Assembly (NCBI GenBank): GCA_051294375.1
Contig: CM119270.1
Span: 4,332,301-4,396,300 of the forward strand
From: Paraspadella gotoi
Taxonomy: Eukaryota; Chaetognatha
Length of the DNA: 64,000 nucleotides
Reading direction: 5' to 3'
In this document: piece by piece, positions 1-11,489 of the stretch
How positions within the stretch are numbered: the stretch's first letter is position 1
Layout: each line of letters starts with the position of its first letter
The notes under the pieces: generated by a model
Databases searched by the model: none
Seen by the model: only the letters and a program-made list of their open reading frames with translations
What the model was told of the DNA's origin: nothing
Program-made: the position numbers and the translations under genes

Positions 1-381
1 CAAACGGAAGTGAGACACGCAAGACAACGAAGAGTGACAACTGTAATAATAAATAGATAATGTAATTAGTCACCTTAAAACAGGATGCTAAGACATACAA
101 ACTGTTAAACTCTTGGGGGAACAAAATGACATTTTATTACGCAGAATAATAGTTCTATATTATATATTATAATTGTATATAATATTTATGTTCAAAGTAA
201 AACAGATTGTGGGAGATTAAAGGTAAAGATTAATGGTAGAGGGCGCGGAACTGACCAGTGACCAAGTAAAAGAGAGAGAGAGAGAGAGAGAGAGATTCAG
301 TCGGCTTCTCTTGCGACCGTTTCTTAGAAATTAAATCCTTCCACACCCCCTGTACATATTTTTCTCAAACCCCTTCCACAG

Positions 382-3300
382 CCCTTCGCGTCGGACCCGG
401 CGCCATCTACGCCCACGCCAACTACATCGGGTTCCACGGTCCGTCGTTGGCGCGGAAGGAGGCGCTGACGGCGTCGTCGACGGCGTCGCGCGGCTACTCG
501 GCGCGGCACGCCCGTCAACCGCTCGCCCAAGTCAACACCTTCAAGGTCGAATGCGTCGAGGTTTTAGTTTTTGTTATTGTTTTTTCATATCATCGGTTTT
601 TTTTTTTTAGTTTTGTTTCGTTTTATTTTTATTTTTTAATTTTGTTTTAAAAGGAAATTTTCTGCATTTGCTCGTAACATAATCGAAAAACTCGACGCAT
701 ACAAATTATTTATTTCGATAGTCGAATTTAAATCCATTATGTTATCGAGAAAAAAAAAGATAACGAAATGTTTTTTTTTTGTTCTTTTCATCAACGCATT
801 TGAAATCTTTAATTCGTACGTATGTATAAAGGTATAAATTCATAAACGAACTTAAAACCGAAGCTTTTCGTTTAAATCTCTCAACCCAAATCGTAAAAAA
901 GACCTCAACGCTCCTGCCTCTTGAACTTCTCCTTCTCGCAGTTTCCATTTCCTTTGTTTACTTTCTTTTGTTTACGTTCGATCGCGAACTTCGGTTGGAC
1001 TTTTTTTTTTTTCGAATTAGAGTCCCACCGCTGCCGCCGCCGGCAGGGCCGCCGCCGCCGCCCCGCCGCTCTCCGGCTTCCGAGCAGAAAATTCAAATTA
1101 TCCCGCGTTTTACGCTTCTCCCGTGACGGCGACTCATTCCAACAGGTAAGCCACACTCGATTGGGAGAGAGGAAGAGGGTTGGAGGGTGGAGGATGGTGT
1201 CGGGGGGGGGTTGGTGAGGTTGGTAGAGGCTAATGAATCGGGATCGGCTTTGGACGGTGGCAAATGTATCATGGGTGCGAAACGAGATAACGTAGAGAGA
1301 AAGTGGTGAAATCATTTTGGGACGACGAAATGGAAGAGACTTGGGGAAATAAGTACGTAAAAAATTTGGTACAACCAAATTAAAAATTATTCATTCAATC
1401 AACACTTAAGCTATCTTGTCCCCGACTTTGGACAGGTCCTGGTAGTTTAAGATCTCTATCCCTCTTACTGAATAACAACAGAGCAGAACCGTGCAAGCTT
1501 TCATTCAAGCTTTCTAAAAGTGCTTGGCTTCCCCATCAATGAAGCTTTATAATGTTTCTATGAACTGTTTCGATTGTAAGAAAAAAAAAACAAGGAATAA
1601 ACGTTAGTATGAAATTGATATAACCAATAAACAATAATATATTATTATTGTAAAACAGTTTGGAGAGAGAGGGTAAACAGAGAGAGAAATTGTGAATAAC
1701 AGAATTGAAGGCCGAAAAAAAAAGACTAAGTAAGTAAAGATCTAACGGGCGTATTTTGTGGTGATAATGAGAGTGTGCTGAGCGTAATCTCGATCTGCCT
1801 TCTAGAAAAAAAAAGTTAAAAACTGGTGACGAGGGACAAAAAAATCTCCATTTGGTTCCTCGCTTACATCTGGGTCCCGTTGCTATCGGTTCGGCGGTGG
1901 CCGTTGCTGAGGCGGCGGCGGCGTCATCGGCGGGGGCAGCAGTGGCGGTGGAGGCGTCAGCGGCTGCGCAGCTGTGACGGTGGCGGCGGAGGTACGGCGG
2001 CGGGGGCAGCGGTGGCGGTTGCTCATAAGGCTCTGTCGGCGCCTACTTTGTTTACCAACAAACAGACGTACGAGATGAAAACAAAAATTTTACTAAATTC
2101 TACTAAATTACTATATTGTGGCGGTATATTTTCACCGCCTCACCACCAGCTTCATTCAGCCAATCCCATTGGCTCAGAGGGGGAACACACCATCCCAAGG
2201 GTTGCGTTTCATCCAGTCCTAGCGACCGCCCTCTCACTCTGTGTTGCCAAAGCGGGTAACCGCATCAGTGACAGGCGGCGCCACTGACGGTCGGAAGCCT
2301 TTCAAGCCAACAGTTAGATGCACCATCCCAATGGGTATCACAGGCAACTTGGCTGTTGCTATAATAATTAAACTAAATTTTGATCTGCCTCTTTCTCTTG
2401 TTTATGTAATAATTGTTATTTAAATTTCGAAACACTATTTAAGTATTTATGCGAGTAAAAATTTGGCTGATGTAATTTTTTTTTTAATCGGTGAAAAAAT
2501 ATGAAAGAGGAGTGACAATAAAATCGACTGTGGATTGAAAATATAGTTTGTTGAAAAGTAGTGAGAGAAATTTTTGTATTTTATTGTTATTACATTGTAC
2601 GGTTTTTAGTTCAATGGTTTGACATACAATTTTTTCTTTGTGAGAAGTTTAGAACTCATCGTAGGATTCGTAGTTTTTGTGAATGAGGGTTTATATTTTT
2701 ATAATATTATATTATTACAAGATTTACAACACATTTATATTTATCATAAGTTTAAAATTATTGTTAAATAATTTGAGAAATCATAAGAATTCTTCTTTAA
2801 TAATCTATCTAAAATTTATAGTCGATAAACGTAAGTTTTGTGGAAGACCACGACATAGAGAGTAGGGAGACATTTTTATTATGTATGAGGTAAAACATTG
2901 AAGAGACATAACATAGTGAATATGTTGAAACATAGGCAATAACATGTGTACAGTTCGAGGGTTGAAACGGTTGTGTCTCTCGTGGCTACGGCCACAAGGA
3001 AGAAATCGGTTGAAGCCGGGACGACGAGACCAATGACCGGAGTTCTGAGGTCATGTGTGTCGTTGAGGGAAAAGAGAGAGAGAGTCGAGGTAACTCGGCC
3101 TCAGTTTCTTAAGCCATGTTCATTGTTCAATGTCCATAGTCCAATGTCCATGTTCATTGTCAAATGTTCGACTTATGAGCCCTTTACATCCGAGACAAGA
3201 GCTTCAGATTCATAATCCGCGGCCTCCTTTTCCTTTTCCACGTCGTCGCGCCCATCCACGACCTTCTTGAGCGAGATGGCGACACGGCGCCGAATATGAG

Positions 3301-5536
3301 CGCCGCTCCTCCAATTCCCAACGCGTCCGGCGTCTCTTTGGCGAAGACGAACGAAAACAAGTAAGAGATGGGAATCTCGAGAGTGGCGAAGACGGCGATG
3401 ACGTCGCCGCTGACGCCGCGGGACGCGAAGACGAAGCAGAGCCGCATGAGGATATCTAAGACGCCGACCAGCGCCGCCCCAACGTGTCAAGAACGCCCCA
3501 ATCGAGAATGGGCGATCGCGTCCCGGAAGCGGCCCGCCACGCCCACCCGACGACGACGACGAAGACGGCGACGAAGGAGAAATTGATGTGGTAGAGACTC
3601 CAATGAACGCCGCTTGTTGGATGACTTGAGTGCCCAGGATGCCGTAGGCGTGGCTGAAGGATACCACCAGCGCCATCAGGATAGAAAATCTGGTGTCGTC
3701 GTGATCCTCGTCGTCGGCGTCGTCGTCGCCAAAGATAAATCTCGGCTTGCTGATGAGAACGGCGCGGGCGAGACACGCGAGAACGGACCGGCGACGACCG
3801 GATCCGGCAGTTTCCGGCGCGCCACGCCAACGTCAGCGTCACCCAAACTACGGCGAGATTCCAACAGCGTCAGCGCGTCTCCGGTCATCCCGCGACTAAC
3901 GGCCAAACACGAAGGGCTTAAAGGGCGGTCTTCGAAACCGGGTGCCGTTACGAGGTTGAGGCGTTGCCATGCCGATAACGGCGCCTCGGCGTCCCGGCCG
4001 AGGGGCGACTTCCGGAAGATGAAAGCCAAGATGCCGGAGAAGAAGCTGGCAGAGATGGTCATGGAGGAGAGGGAAGTCAACCAATCGAGTTTGAGACAAA
4101 CGTCGACCAAAACGTAGATGTAGCACCAACAAAAGGTCATCGACATGAGTAATGAAATATCGATGGGATTCATGGCGGAGTGGCGAAAGCGTCGCCGCTG
4201 CTGTGGCGTAATTTGAGGGCAGGGTTGCTCGGATGGCAGCGTCGTCCAAAGCTCCGACGTCAATGGCTTTTATTGGAAACAAACATTTTTATTTTTATTT
4301 CGAAAACTAAAACTAAAACGTAATTACTAATTACTATTTTCAGTTACTGTCTTATTACTTTATATTTGGTTTGACAGTTTCAATGAATAAAGTTAATAAA
4401 GTCAATCAAAAGCCATTAAAGACGCCGTCGGCTGTCGTTGTCTCTAAATTAGTGGAAATAGATTTTGTATTATTTTCTCTCTTTTCGTTGCTAAGTGAAT
4501 ATTAGGAATTGTTTATTGTTTGCCAATACAACGATTTTTATCGTTGTATTGGCAAACAATAAACAATTCCTAATGGAAATAGATTTAAATTTATACATTT
4601 TTTAAATATTTTATACCCGTGTTTCGTTTTCCAAAAAATAAAAGTTAGTCGAAGGCTGAGAAAACTTGTTTTCCATGAAACGTGATCGGAAGGTACAGAG
4701 AATTTGGAGCACTCCCGAGAACGTGACTACGATCTCTTCCCAAAGTAATTATTTTTCAATTCTTGCTTTTCTTCAGAAAGCAAAAAGGTGAGCAACCAAA
4801 CAAACCCCCAAAAAACTTAAAATTATTAAATTGTTAGATTTACATTTTGTTTGCAATGGCCTTTTGTAGGGCGTTAATGGAAAAGAAAAATAAATATGGA
4901 TAACCTCAGAACATTCGAATGAATTTTAGACTAAATTTTGATCTACACTCTTTCTCTTGTTTATGTAATAAATTTCGAAACAATATTTATGAGAGAGAGA
5001 GTCAAAGAGAAATTTATCAAAATGTTTAACAACTATTCATAGTTTCAAAATTTAATCAAAATAAAAAGTAAGTTTTTCTTTTGCTATATATTCAATCTAA
5101 AGTAAAAATAGTTCATTGAATTTTTTTTTATCATTTCCACATCATATAATTTTCCCACTTACCTTTTGTTTTTTAATTTGGATTTATCTTCCCCTCTTCA
5201 TCGTCTACAGCTACCGCTACGCCCCTAGCGTCGGGGGACAAATCTCTCTGGACCCCAACCACCAAATATACTCAGATTATCGGTTCTTTAGCTCGACGCC
5301 CAGTTACTCGCCCAACCCTTACTCGCGGAGCGGTGAGTGGGTGGGGAAGGGGTAAGGTCTTTTTGGGGAGGCTGTGAGTCTTAAGATGGATTGGCTGAGA
5401 TTTCAAACACGGAGGAGGAGCCAAAACGAGAGTGGCCTCCGTCTCTTTATTTCCTACCAAATATTGACACTTTAAAAGGTTTTGCCAATCGACTCGTGAT
5501 TCTGTCTTACTCGCGCTTCATTATCAGATTCTTTCC

Positions 5537-5630
<94 letters not shown>

Positions 5631-7328
5631 AAGAAAGTAAAACCGATTGATTCCTGTTTGGCTCAATTTCATCCTTTTTTTTTTTGCAGCGACGCGTTAA
5701 CCCCACTGTTAACAATGATGATTAAAAAACAAATGAATTTTAAATTGAATAATTAACTTATAAATGGATTAAAGAATGAAACAATGAATTAATAAATGAA
5801 TGAATGACTGAATGACTGACAAACTGATAACAGCGACACTTCTCTCTTCCCCGCGCTTCCTCTCTTCTTCCTCTTCCACTGCCCTCAACTCATCTTCCTC
5901 TCCCCGACTGTCCCCCTTTATTCCTCCTCTTCCTAGTCTCCATCCGAGAACTCGGCAACAATAACAACAACAACAACAGCGTCAAACAGAAGAACCTCAA
6001 CTACAGCCACATCAACGGCGCCTTCCATCCTAACGCCTTCGACGGCGATCGAAGCGATCGATCTCTCGCCGGAACCTCGATCCTTCGCGGCCACGCCCAC
6101 CCCGCCCACGCCCCGCAGGTCTTCGCCATTTCCGGTTACGCCCGACCCGCGACGCCGGGAGTGATGTTTCCAGCGGGAGGGGGCTTCTACGCGGCGCCGC
6201 GTCCGACACCGCAGATGGGAACCTTTCCTTCCCCGACGCCGCAGATGGGAAGTTTCGCGGGTGCCGCGCCGCAGATGGGAACGTTCGTCTCGTCGGCGCC
6301 GAAGAGTCCGGGGAGCGTTAGGTAAGGATGTAGATAGAAAAGTGTTGTGGGCGAAGGTGGGTAATGTTGTGGACTTGGCTTTGAATGGTTGTGGACTTGG
6401 CTTTGTAAGGTGGTGATTTTAGTTGGGTTTAGCTGTTGTGAGTTTGGCTGGGTAAGCTAGTGGGTGTGGCTGAGTTAGATTATGGGTCAGACTTGGTAAT
6501 GTTTTAGATAAGGGTAAGGTTGGTTGTCTTTGGTTGTGTATGATTGGTTCGGCTTAGGTTGTCGTTACTGTCTGGCTGCGCTTGTGGGTTTGGCTGGATT
6601 TGTTTGTGGGTTTTGCACGGTTAGATAGTGAGTATGTCTGATTTTAGACGTGGGTTTGACTGGTTTTGGTAGTGTCTCGCGAGCTTTATGGTGTAGTCAG
6701 GCATTGCATTAAGTTCGCCCCGCCTATAGGCACGTAGCCTTCAGTCGTGAGTCGTGACCCGCCGGTGGCATATTGAGTAATACCATCAGCTCAGGACCAT
6801 TAGGCACTGGGATCGATCCCCAATGGTACCTACCCTGCGGTTCGTAAACCACCTTGGGGGTCTGGAAAGTCCCCAAGCCTAGGACCCGTCTCATGGCTGC
6901 TAGAGGGGGTTAAAGTAATTGCTGATAGCACTTTTCAGTCCACTTAGCGCCTTGTCCAATATCCACAATGATTAAAATCGATCAAAATATTTTTTCTATC
7001 CTCATTAAATTTTAAATTTAATTTAAATTTTAATTTTTTTTTACTCTTCTAAACGTTCGTTACCCTGTGTTAAATTATTTTCTATCGATTCCCTTTTATT
7101 TCGAATTCTCCCTCCCCCCCTATGTTTTTCAGGTCTTACCGCACGGTGCGCTCCGTTCGGTCCGAGGTCAGCGTCGTGCGGCCGACCTCGGCGATGACGT
7201 GGCGCAAGAACCGACGTTTCTTCATTCCGTTGGCGGCGACGTTGGCGCTGCTCGTCCTCTGCCTCATCCTCTTCGCCGTCCTTACTTGGGCCACCAACGT
7301 CTTCAGAAGCGGGGCAAAGGAATCTTGA
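382..7328 (+). CDS. 3' part of a gene for a low-complexity protein with a C-terminal membrane helix
   Basis: Five exons can be chained with matching phases: 382-560, 1021-1145, 5211-5332, 5937-6321 and 7133-7328. All have AG acceptors and GT donors (gttttag, gtaagc, gtgagt, gtaagg). Earlier exons lie before the window. About 334 residues are visible. In order: a Ser/Ala/Arg-rich stretch, an Ala run (AAAAAP), a Tyr/Ser/Pro-rich stretch (YSPNPYSRS), an Asn7 run, and three near-copies of a proline motif (PTPQMGTF, PTPQMGSF, AAPQMGTF). Next comes a Val/Arg-rich segment, then basic RKNRR directly before one strong hydrophobic helix (about 22 residues, rich in Leu/Ala/Phe). Only about 12 residues follow before TGA. 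The placement resembles a C-tail-anchored or type II membrane protein with a very short lumenal tail. The exons are GC-rich with G or C in third positions, unlike the AT-rich introns, which supports coding. I do not recognise the family. Confidence 0.75.
1826..2060. other. GC-rich, Ala/Pro-coding island within the intron
   Basis: The intron between the second and third visible exons of the first gene holds a GCG/GGC-rich block. Read on + it gives Ala-rich stretches, and on - a Pro-rich frame (PPPPLLPPP), each soon stopped. No convincing splice borders with matching phase were found. It may be an alternative exon, a CpG-like regulatory island, or a simple trinucleotide tract. The remainder of 560-1020 and 2060-3170 is AT-rich intron with nothing else I can name. 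Confidence 0.25.
2369..2450 (+). repeat. Short dispersed repeat, copy 1 (copy 2 at 4928-4990)
   Basis: The sequence beginning actaaattttgatct, continuing through ctctttctcttgtttatgtaat and on to aatttcgaaaca, occurs here and again at about 4928-4990 in the same intron and orientation, with an internal deletion in the second copy. It is probably the tail of a small interspersed element or a local duplication. Confidence 0.5.
3173..4282 (-). pseudogene. SLC35G/EamA-like multi-pass transporter, frameshifted
   Basis: About 1.1 kb of GC-rich sequence reads as a hydrophobic polytopic protein, but only by changing frame several times. Near 4172-3990 one frame gives two helices (SFFSGILAFIF is in the second). 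Around 3880 another gives WNLAVVWVTLTLAW. Then come RAVLISKPRFIFG, an acidic loop, FSILMALVVSFSHAYGI, a Val-rich helix near 3570, and near 3440-3260 ASRGVSGDVIAVFATLEIP followed by SYLFSFVFAKETPDALGIGG. The PRFIFG loop and the last block resemble the second EamA half of SLC35G-type drug/metabolite-superfamily carriers (known pattern: PPFLFG, then GPV-ALVRTLDIVF--LFLGE-P---GALL). No introns with good borders bridge the frame changes. This is therefore a pseudogene, or a single-exon gene with sequencing indels. It lies antisense within an intron of the first gene. Stop TAA is at 3173-3175. The substrate cannot be told. Confidence 0.5.
4501..4574. repeat. Perfect 35-bp inverted repeat with a 4-base loop
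   Basis: Bases 4501-4535 are exactly the reverse complement of 4540-4574, separated by TTTT. It sits about 220 bases upstream of the SLC35-like reading frame and inside the first gene's intron. Such a hairpin could be a small-RNA precursor, the relic of a foldback element, or a replication or cloning artefact. Confidence 0.95.
5539..5628. repeat. (GA)n microsatellite
   Basis: An almost uninterrupted (AG)n tract of about 80 bases in the intron between exons 5211-5332 and 5937-6321. Long Glu-Arg or Leu-Ser frames across it are artefacts of the dinucleotide. Confidence 0.95.
6670..6960. repeat. SINE-like interspersed repeat
   Basis: A moderately GC-rich block in an AT-rich intron. It contains a pol III A-box-like TGGTGTAGTCAGG (about 6693) and a B-box-like GGGATCGATCCCC (about 6810). 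The spacing is wider than in a tRNA, so the head may be rearranged. Its 3' half (gtaaaccaccttgggggtct, then tccccaagcctagg) resembles 17,565-17,730, where gtaaaccttcttgggggcc is followed by cctccaggc. Two related copies in one window suggest a mobile short repeat. Confidence 0.45.
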
Positions 7329-7703
7329 AAGGGTGAAAGGTGCCGAGGGGCTGATTGAGGAGTGGTACTTAGAACTTTTGAAGGTGAAGCAGTGTTGAGT
7401 ACTTATGAAAGAGGAGCGGCGCTAAGGAGCTTATGTAGAGTCGGAATAATTGGCGTATATTGTTGGGTAGAGAGGGCGCTTTGGCGACATATGTATCGAT
7501 GTCGACTCGGGCTTAGATTTAGCGGGGGAGCTTCTTGAAAACATAAAAAATCTAAATCTCCAGTTTTGCCAAATTTGTGGATTTAATACGTTATTTGTTA
7601 CTATTATTATTATTATTATTATTATTTTGGATTAATAATCATCTCATTTGCGTTTTTTTTTGTTTGTTTTTCGTATTTTCTAACATCGCAGGATAATGTT
7701 GCA

Positions 7704-7709
7704 AATAAA
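7704..7709 (+). terminator. poly(A) signal AATAAA
   Basis: AATAAA about 375 bases after the TGA of the tail-anchored-like gene, in AT-rich sequence. It is the first canonical signal on this strand after the stop and probably ends that transcript. Confidence 0.5.
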
Positions 7710-10640
7710 TACTCTCAAATTAATTCGGATAAATTTATTAAATGCTGATAAAATGCAATACATATAGCCGCAATATGTACAAAACAACGGACAAGAATTA
7801 CCAATCAGAGAGACTACAGAAAAAAAAAATTTACAATTACGACTAATGACATCATCACCGCTTTAAAACTTAAATAGTATATAAACATGAACACAACAAT
7901 TGGCTATTTGAAAAAAGATGTTAATCATCCAACTGCTTCACACAGAGTCGAGATGACTCCATCAATTTTGCCAAAAACAATTGGCGCTTCTTTTTTGGGT
8001 TTTGTTAACACAAAATACAAGATCATCAGGCCACGAGCATTTTTTTTTCGAGAAAATACTTTTGTATATAATCTAGAGCACAACCTCTCAAAGACTTTTC
8101 ACGTAGAAAAATACGTTATTTCTCTTTTATTTGGGAGGGATATGGACCTAATTCATAGTTGTTACAAAAATATAAAAAAGAACATTAGTAGGTAAGAATT
8201 TATTAATCGGTTTCTAAGAATGCAAGGCTACAATAGTTAATTTTTTTTTTTTAAATTCGTTGGCCTAATCAATTGTATTTAATCTAAATAAAAGAATTTG
8301 AGAGGTTTTTTTAAAAATATAAATAAAAAAGTTTCTCTTTATAAAATTCAGAAAGACGGTGGGTTTATTGGAATGTGAATAAAAGTTTAAAACAATAAAT
8401 TTTTCTAGCAAACTTCATGCGAAAAAGGGTTTGACCACTGACCAAATTTATTCTTAAATTTCGAAAAAATACAAAAGTCTTAAAAATTACTACAACAGCA
8501 CCTTTTGAGTAATTGGCCTTGATATTTTAAAAATTAGACAAAAGCTATTTAAAAGCTAAAGGACCAAGAGCTTTTAAAGTATCGTGTGCGAAATTTGAGT
8601 AAAATCACAGAAAGAAAAAACAGAAAAAACAAAGATGAGTGTAAAAAGATAAAAAGAGAGGAAAAATCACAAATACTTTCGGGTTAGCAAACACTAGCTT
8701 ACACACCGATCAGTTGGGATCATAAAAGAAAATGTTGTGTACTGTGTTTTCAAATTTATAACTCTTAGTGCAAGTGAAATAAAGAGATAATAATCGGTTA
8801 GTAATTATTCAAATTCTTCTTTTTTTTTTCTCACGAGAGGCCATCAGATAAAGATAACCTTTGGAACGTTCATAATCGGAAAAAAACTTAAAAAATTATA
8901 TTTTTCATGAAATTTAATAGGAATGATACATTTTCTGAGAAATTTCTTACTTTTACTTCCCAATTGCTTTTCTAGTGAAAATCATTCCAGGGCGTTATAT
9001 TTACAGAGGGATTCACACACATTCTATGAGCTTTTATTGAAAATAATAAAACATTTTTTTCAAGTTGCTTTTTTTTTTATATTATTGTTGTTTGATAAAT
9101 CAATAAACAACGCGTGACAATCTCACACTAACCCGTTTAACAGTCACTTTAAACTAGCCGGCGCCGTGGCACACTTTCTCTACAGGATATGAGATGTCGT
9201 TTCTAGTTTTCTCCTTTTTTTTTGGTGGGACTTTTTCTCCATTTTTTTTTCTATGCGCAACCAGAAACGCCTTTAGAATAAAGCAAAAGAGACCAAGAGA
9301 CATTGAGACAGTAAAGAGAACGTTAAAGCAAAAAATGAAATTATCGTTATCTTTTTCGTATATTTGTTTAAGAAGAAAAAAAGGGAGACTATTTGTACAT
9401 TTGGTTAAAAAAGGGGAAAGAAGAAGAAGAAAAAGGCCGATTGTAAATAACAGATGTAACAATTGTGTAAAAGTAAAAACTACAGTACGCAAACCACTCG
9501 AAAAAAATCAAGTATTTGTCTAAGAAATAAAGAACAACAGTTGTATTTTTTTTTCTGATATAATTAGAACGGAATAATTGAGCGACCCTCTTTAGTTTGT
9601 TTTTTTTAAATTAACTATATCTCGATTTTTTTTTTTTAAGTATTGTTTTTGTTTTGTCGAGGGATCGTTTGTTTTCTTACCAATAATCTTTAGTTTTTTT
9701 TGGTGAGTTGTAAAAAACTACTATTTAAAAAAGGTATAACTAAAAAAAAAATTCTATAACGTCACGCTCTTCTGTTGTTATATTTGATGTTTAAGCCATG
9801 TTGTTTTGTTTGTAGAATTCTTGTTCTCATTTTGACGTCATTTTTGTTTTCTTTTGAAATAATTCCGAGATGATTGAGAGAAACCTTTTCGTCTGCCTGA
9901 AATTAAAAACAAATTAATAGATAATTATAAAAATATAATTAAAATGTTTCTACCATTTACAGAGTTACTACTGGGAAAATATACAGTCGAGATGATATAT
10001 TTTAGGATTGGTGTCTTTTCGGTTTCGGTGGCATAATATTTCTGTATTTTATGACAATGCCTATGTCATAAAATTTTTTCTTATAAAAATATCACAGTCA
10101 TAGTCAGACCAGTGCCCTAATAATACATGCCAAACTACGTGTGTAGGAATTGCATATTATAATGGTTATTAGGGATTAGCTTAGGATTTTGTCACATGCA
10201 ATTAGAAATATTTTGAATTCGGTATTAATTTTTTTAATGTCGCATCTCAGATTAGAATCGAAAACTTCTCACCATTTATAAAAAAAAATATTTTAAATGC
10301 TATACATTTTCATATAAAAGATTTGGCAGAAAATCACAATATCACGAGAGAGTACAAATATGCATGCAGTCATTAATAAAAAAAAAACTTTATATTAAAT
10401 AAAATTTATGGGAATACAATACTCAAGACAACTCCTTGTGAAATTCTGCCAAAGTTTTTCTTTTTTGTTCGTTCCAGTACATTAATGAAGATTCGTAATC
10501 TTATATTCAATCTCGTTTGCTATCTAATTTCCTTTATTATTTGAACACTTAGACAATCCCTGGCCAATAATCACAATTCACTACTAATGACTTAGATCTA
10601 AGGGTGATTTCTTTTTCTCTGCGTGTAGTGTGATTTTCGT
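7710..10640. other. AT-rich intergenic stretch
   Basis: No supportable gene. Open frames at 7887-8192 (+, 102 aa) and on both strands near 9154-9523 have AT-rich composition unlike the real exons here and no recognisable motif. An 11-bp hairpin (ATTTTATGACA, 7-base loop, perfect complement) lies at 10,046-10,074. Poly-T and poly-A runs are frequent. Confidence 0.6.
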
Positions 10641-10643
10641 ACC

Positions 10644-10955
10644 ATGATCAGATCAGAGCCTTTGGGTTTCAGACTTTGCGTTTCGCGCGTTGACGGAGGA
10701 TTTGTTGTTTTTTTGTTCAATTACTCGTTTCGTTTTTTAATTTTTTTTTTTTTTTTAATGTTTTTTTTTATCTTTTCAACTGATTTCTCAGAAATGGAGT
10801 CAAAAGCGGGAAACGACCCCCGACAACGCGTCGAACAAGGCAAGAGTCATGAAACCGAGAAGAGAGAGACAGAGCGCCTCCGCCAGAGCGCGAGACGCCC
10901 TCTCGGATGAGTTTTGGGAACTTTTGAGCGCAGTTGGCACTAATAGAGAGAGATA
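10644..10955 (+). CDS. Possible small gene; likely terminal exon 10,793-10,955
   Basis: A TTTCTCAG acceptor after a long T tract opens an exon at 10,793. One frame reads KWSQKRETTPDNASNKARV and later RARDALSDEFWELLSAVG before TAG. This is richer in structured residues than the other two frames. A preceding short exon starting ATG at 10,644 (MIRSEPLGFRLCVSRVDGGF, then GT) would join in phase and give about 75 residues. That join is inference. Two poly(A) signals follow on the same strand. The product is unknown: a short, basic, probably soluble polypeptide. Confidence 0.3.
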
Positions 10956-11121
10956 GAGATGGAGAGAGAGAGAGAGAGAGAGGAGAAGTTGGAAAAAAGG
11001 ACATAGTTCAGGTCGTTAAGGAGGGAACGTCTGGTGATTTGGACTGGCAGATTTACAGTATCTTTTTCAATCTTACAATTTTGTTTACTTTAAGCTATTC
11101 CCGTAATCTGGGTTGTAGCAG

Positions 11122-11141
11122 AATAAATTGTGCCTAATAAA
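11122..11141 (+). terminator. Two poly(A) signals (AATAAA) on +
   Basis: AATAAA at 11,122-11,127 and again at 11,136-11,141, about 170 bases after the TAG of the candidate exon. They converge with minus-strand signals at 11,187-11,192 and 11,263-11,268, giving the layout of two tail-to-tail genes. Confidence 0.45.
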
Positions 11142-11186
11142 GTATATCATGTTACAAATCATTCTTCGTCCTCAGTATTATCATAT

Positions 11187-11268
11187 TTTATTGTCTTATT
11201 AAGCTTAAATGCCAAGTTAGTAGAGCTACTAATTTAGTGATAAAATTGTTAAACCTTTCAGATTTATT
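11187..11268 (-). terminator. Minus-strand poly(A) signals
   Basis: TTTATT on + (AATAAA on -) at 11,263-11,268 and 11,187-11,192, which is 222-303 bases past the minus-strand TAA at 11,490. Either could end the WCW-module transcript. Confidence 0.4.
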
Positions 11269-11489
11269 GTCAATTTAAACGCTGGTTGATGCTAGGCATT
11301 ATATCGAAAATAAAAAAATCTATATATTTTATGTTTACATATATTCTTTTTATCATTTCTTTAACATGCAGACGTCAGTTTCTACGTGCATTTTTTATAG
11401 TAACTTTTTGACAAAAATCTTGTTAAAGCTGCGTCTACTTCTTGGATTGAAGTTAAAACATGAAATGAAACTTTTCTTCATCCTCAACA

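Noticed and set aside
1826-2287. Arg/His-rich frame on +
   Set aside because: The GC-rich trinucleotide block reads open in several frames on both strands; none joins neighbouring exons in phase.
5391-5756. Open frame with long Glu-Arg repeat
   Set aside because: It is simply (GA)n read in frame; the same happens at 16.4, 17.2, 21.1, 23, 35.2 and 43.4 kb.
7887-8195. 102-residue open frame
   Set aside because: AT-rich codons unlike verified exons, no motif, no promoter or splice evidence.
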